DNA of 64,000 nucleotides, taken from contig JAEUVB010000023.1 in NCBI GenBank assembly GCA_016786845.1, positions 1-64,000 of the forward strand, read 5' to 3'. A model generated the notes under the pieces. It was not told the origin of the DNA. It saw only the letters and a list, made by a program, of their open reading frames with translations, and ran no database searches. Positions within the stretch are counted from its first letter, which is position 1; each line of letters starts with the position of its first letter. Made by a program: the position numbers and the translations under genes. Positions 61,180 through 64,000 of the stretch are shown here, piece after piece. This DNA is from Chitinophagaceae bacterium (lineage in GTDB: Bacteria; Bacteroidota; Bacteroidia; Chitinophagales; Chitinophagaceae).

Positions 61180-62577
61180 ATGCTTAAGATCAAATTTGGA
61201 ACAGACGGATGGAGAGCCATCATCGCTAAAGATTTTACTGTACAAAACGTAGCCCGTGTTTCTGCGGCTGTCAGTATTTGGCTCAAGCAAAAGACAGCCC
61301 ATCCCGTCATCGTAATTGGTCATGACTGCCGCTATGGCGGGGAATTATTCACAGAAGCCTGTATCAAGGTATTTTGCAGTCAGGGCATTAAGGTGATTAC
61401 CCATCATGGGTTTGTGAGTACACCCATGATATCCTTCGGCGTGTTGCAATACAAAGCCGATCAGGGAGTTGTGATTACCGCCAGTCATAATCCACCTTCA
61501 TACAATGGCTATAAATTGAAAGGGGCTCATGGCGGACCTACCCCACCGGCTCAAATCGAAGAAGTAGAATTACTTATACCTGATGAAGAAGTTGAAGTGA
61601 AAGGCAGCTTGAGTGATTTTGAACAGCAGGGACTCCTCGTATATGTCGATCTCGAACAAGATTATATAGACTATATCCAAACGAAATTCGACATTGAAAA
61701 GCTTCATCAATCTCCATTTAAAATGGTTTATGATGCCATGTTTGGTGCAGGGCAAAATGTTATGAAACGACTATTCCCGCATGCGGTGTTTTTGAATTGC
61801 GAAAGAAATCCATTGTTTAATAATATAGCCCCCGAACCATTACATAAAAATCTAATGGAGTTATCGGAGACCATACGAACAACTCCGGAATTGAAATTTG
61901 GACTGGCCAATGACGGAGATGCAGACCGGATTGCCCTCTATGATGAAAATGGTAAATACATCGATTCTCACCATATTATATTACTCCTCATTCATTATTT
62001 ACATAAATATAAAAACCTAAATGGGAAAGTGGCGATTGCTGCATCCACAACACTGCGAGTCAATAAACTGTGCGAATTATACGGACTGCCATGTGAGGTA
62101 ACGCCAATAGGGTTCAAGCATATCAGCGAAATCATGATGAGGGAAGATGTATTGGTCGGTGGTGAAGAAAGTGGTGGTATAAGCGTAAAAGGACATATAC
62201 CTGAGCGTGATGGAATTTATGATGGATTAGTCATCTACGAATTCATGAATGCTACCGGAAAGAAACTGAGTGAGCTCTGTCAGGAAATTTATGATATCAT
62301 CGGTGAATTTCATTACGAACGTGCGGACCTGCATTTAGAAGAAGATGAAAAGCAAAGAGTAATTGGCCTGTGTAAAAACGGCATCAAAGCTTTTGGCAAA
62401 TATCATGTAGTCGAAACCAATTTAATTGACGGTTACAAATACGAACTTGAAAATAATTGCTGGACCATGATACGCGCTTCCGGTACAGAACCCTTACTCA
62501 GAATTTATGCTGAAGGAAATACTCCGGAAGAGGTATTGGATATTTTGAAAACAGTAAGAGGTGCTTTAGGCGTGTAA
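61180..62577 (+). CDS. Phosphoglucomutase/phosphomannomutase family enzyme
   Basis: About 465 aa, an alpha-D-phosphohexomutase. The N-terminus has F-G-T-D-G-W-R. The phosphoserine loop T-A-S-H-N-P lies near 102-107, the metal loop D-G-D-A-D-R near 242-247, the sugar loop G-G-E-E-S-G-G near 327-333 and the phosphate-binding R-A-S-G-T-E-P near the end. It interconverts hexose 1- and 6-phosphates for cell-envelope sugars; glucose versus mannose specificity is uncertain. The ATG at 61180 is chosen over the TTG/ATG at 61162-61165 on family alignment and promoter position. Confidence 0.94.
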   Translation: MLKIKFGTDGWRAIIAKDFTVQNVARVSAAVSIWLKQKTAHPVIVIGHDCRYGGELFTEACIKVFCSQGIKVITHHGFVSTPMISFGVLQYKADQGVVITASHNPPSYNGYKLKGAHGGPTPPAQIEEVELLIPDEEVEVKGSLSDFEQQGLLVYVDLEQDYIDYIQTKFDIEKLHQSPFKMVYDAMFGAGQNVMKRLFPHAVFLNCERNPLFNNIAPEPLHKNLMELSETIRTTPELKFGLANDGDADRIALYDENGKYIDSHHIILLLIHYLHKYKNLNGKVAIAASTTLRVNKLCELYGLPCEVTPIGFKHISEIMMREDVLVGGEESGGISVKGHIPERDGIYDGLVIYEFMNATGKKLSELCQEIYDIIGEFHYERADLHLEEDEKQRVIGLCKNGIKAFGKYHVVETNLIDGYKYELENNCWTMIRASGTEPLLRIYAEGNTPEEVLDILKTVRGALGV

Positions 62578-62584
62578 TTTCAAC

Positions 62585-64000
62585 TTACCTAATCAACAGG
62601 ACATCACCCTTCACGGTATGTTCTTCGCCGGTTCCCAAACATCGATACTTTAAATAATAATAATAGACCCCGGACTCCGCCTCCTTTAGCTTTTGATTTC
62701 CATTCCATCCGTGTTCAAAATATTCGCTGAAAAATACTTGTTCGCCCCATCGGTTATAAATACCAAAGGCAAATACTTCTGCTCCGGTAATATCAACGGG
62801 TCTGAACTCATCATTGAGTCCATCCCCATTTGGTGAAAATGCGTTAGGCAGATAAAGTGAACATTCACAATAGGCATTATAGTTTACCTGAATGGCATCT
62901 GTACCGGTACAACCATCCACAGTAACTTTCACCTGATATAAACCGGCATGATCCACTTCATAAGTAGGCCATATCGACAGATCCTGCCATAGGTATCCGG
63001 CCCCCGGGGTCGTTGCATTCAATACAATTTTCTCAGTAGGACATAAAGTGGTATCCGGTCCAAGGTATACCGATGGAATAGGTTTGACTTGTACGGCCAC
63101 GGTATCACTGCCGGTGCATTTATTGATGGTCACACCTACCCAATAATTTCCGCTACTATTGACCGTATATTGCGCACCGGTTGTAAAATCTTGCCAGAGA
63201 TAGCTAGCCCCCGGAGTGGTGACATCGTACACAATTTGTTGATCCGCACAGAGTGTTGTATCCGGACCTAAATCGACCAGCGGAATATTTTGAATGGTCA
63301 CTTGTATCGTGTCATAGGCTTTGCAGGTATTGGCACCGGTGACTGTTACCCAATAATATCCAGCAGTATTCACGTTCAACGTTGATTGTGTGGTCCCATC
63401 CTTCCAGAGATAGGTAGCTGAAGGATAAGCAGCCGATAATTGGATGGTACTTCCCTGGCAAATGATGGTATCACTTCCCAAATTCACAACCGGCGCCGGA
63501 TTCACTGTGACCACCACGGTATCTGTATCCACACAACTGCCAATGCTGACCTGAGCCCAATAGTTGCCAGTATTAATCACTTGATAGGTGGGCAAAACCG
63601 AAGCATCTTGCCAAAGGTAGGTCGCACCATTCGTAAAAGCATTCAGTTGGAATGCAACCCCTTCGCAAATCGTGGTATCATTCCCTAAATCGATAGATGG
63701 TTGTTGTACATAAGTCACCAGAATGCTGTCTGTAGGAGAACCACAACTATTCGTCACATTCACCCAATAAATACCGGGACCGGTGACGACAAAAGAAGTA
63801 TCGGTTGAATTATCTTGCCATACATGTGGCCATACATTATTTAATCCACTACTGAGGATTAAAGTATCTCCGGTACAGAGAACAGTGTCTGCACCCAATT
63901 GAATGGCCGGCGAATAATTGTAATTGACTTGTATGGTATCCATTAATACACCACATGGCAATGTAATGTGAACCCAATAAGTTCCGGGTTGGGTTACGGT
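62585..64000 (-). CDS. T9SS type B surface protein with tandem Ig-like repeats (5' end outside window)
   Basis: The frame stays open to the window edge, so the N-terminus is missing. At least five tandem beta-sandwich repeats of about 70 residues are visible, each with L-G-x-D-T-x-x-C near the start, Y-L-W-Q-D in the middle and G-x-Y-W-V-x-V-T near the end. They are followed by a type B sorting domain (L-P-N-A-F-S-P-N-G-D-G-L-N-D-E-F and Y-N-R-W-G-E-Q-V-F). It is likely a long surface adhesin-like protein. It is convergent with the phosphohexomutase gene, 7 bp apart. Confidence 0.9.
   Translation of the reverse strand, partial: TVTQPGTYWVHITLPCGVLMDTIQVNYNYSPAIQLGADTVLCTGDTLILSSGLNNVWPHVWQDNSTDTSFVVTGPGIYWVNVTNSCGSPTDSILVTYVQQPSIDLGNDTTICEGVAFQLNAFTNGATYLWQDASVLPTYQVINTGNYWAQVSIGSCVDTDTVVVTVNPAPVVNLGSDTIICQGSTIQLSAAYPSATYLWKDGTTQSTLNVNTAGYYWVTVTGANTCKAYDTIQVTIQNIPLVDLGPDTTLCADQQIVYDVTTPGASYLWQDFTTGAQYTVNSSGNYWVGVTINKCTGSDTVAVQVKPIPSVYLGPDTTLCPTEKIVLNATTPGAGYLWQDLSIWPTYEVDHAGLYQVKVTVDGCTGTDAIQVNYNAYCECSLYLPNAFSPNGDGLNDEFRPVDITGAEVFAFGIYNRWGEQVFFSEYFEHGWNGNQKLKEAESGVYYYYLKYRCLGTGEEHTVKGDVLLIR

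Overview
The window is chromosomal DNA of a Bacteroidota bacterium, most likely from the Chitinophagales/Sphingobacteriales side of the phylum. Four secreted proteins end in type IX secretion (T9SS) sorting domains (11868, 23347, 55715, 62585). There is a TonB receptor paired with a DUF4249 lipoprotein. Several promoters fit the Bacteroidota pattern TTTG-N(about 19-20)-TAnnTTTG. Genes often start in A-rich leaders without a strong Shine-Dalgarno. No rRNA, tRNA or CRISPR array was recognised.

Positions 133-9218 hold an AT-richer integrated element of 9,086 bp. It sits exactly at the 3' end of mnmE (9219-10592, minus strand) and is bounded by an 18-bp direct repeat (133-150 and 9219-9236) that encodes the last five MnmE residues and the stop codon. 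From the mnmE side it carries a zinc-finger/HTH excisionase-like gene, a tyrosine integrase, an unknown 394-aa gene, an HTH gene, a RecA-fold ATPase, a small gene, a zinc-finger/Toprim primase-like gene, a terminase-small-subunit-like HTH gene, and three envelope or secreted cargo genes. Two iteron-like arrays (4565-4618 and 6160-6202) lie in the replication block. No relaxase, capsid or tail gene is present. The layout resembles a phage satellite or other non-conjugative integrative element.

Positions 9219-36246 are mostly ordinary chromosome: mnmE and proline dehydrogenase; a T9SS protein; an ECF sigma factor with a membrane-anchored barrel protein; Nif3 and a zinc-ribbon coiled-coil protein; a TPR protein; recN; a DUF4846 lipoprotein; an aminotransferase; a PHP-domain T9SS protein; PhaE-like and MaoC/PhaJ-like genes (polyhydroxyalkanoate metabolism); a PA0069-type radical SAM protein; the TonB receptor/DUF4249 pair; a TetR-cupin divergent pair with a visible operator; an S9 peptidase; and a membrane protein.

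Positions 36247-39054 are the accessory-looking stretch. They hold a membrane protein, REP-like hairpins, and a transcription unit at 37391-37986 whose core is exactly 21 tandem units of 21 bp (37506-37946). That core encodes a GxPxxxx heptad protein and has DNA-level foldback symmetry. This is the strongest candidate for something undescribed.

Positions 39055-64000 carry a three-gene 2-oxoacid:ferredoxin oxidoreductase operon with a GltD-like NAD(P)H module, an APC amino-acid transporter, rimM-trmD, an M13 peptidase, fmt, a type I-like exporter operon (ABC with an atypical ATPase, HlyD, TolC) preceded by a small exported protein, a Kelch T9SS protein, a propeller/barrel protein, a phosphohexomutase, and a T9SS type B adhesin-like gene cut by the window end.
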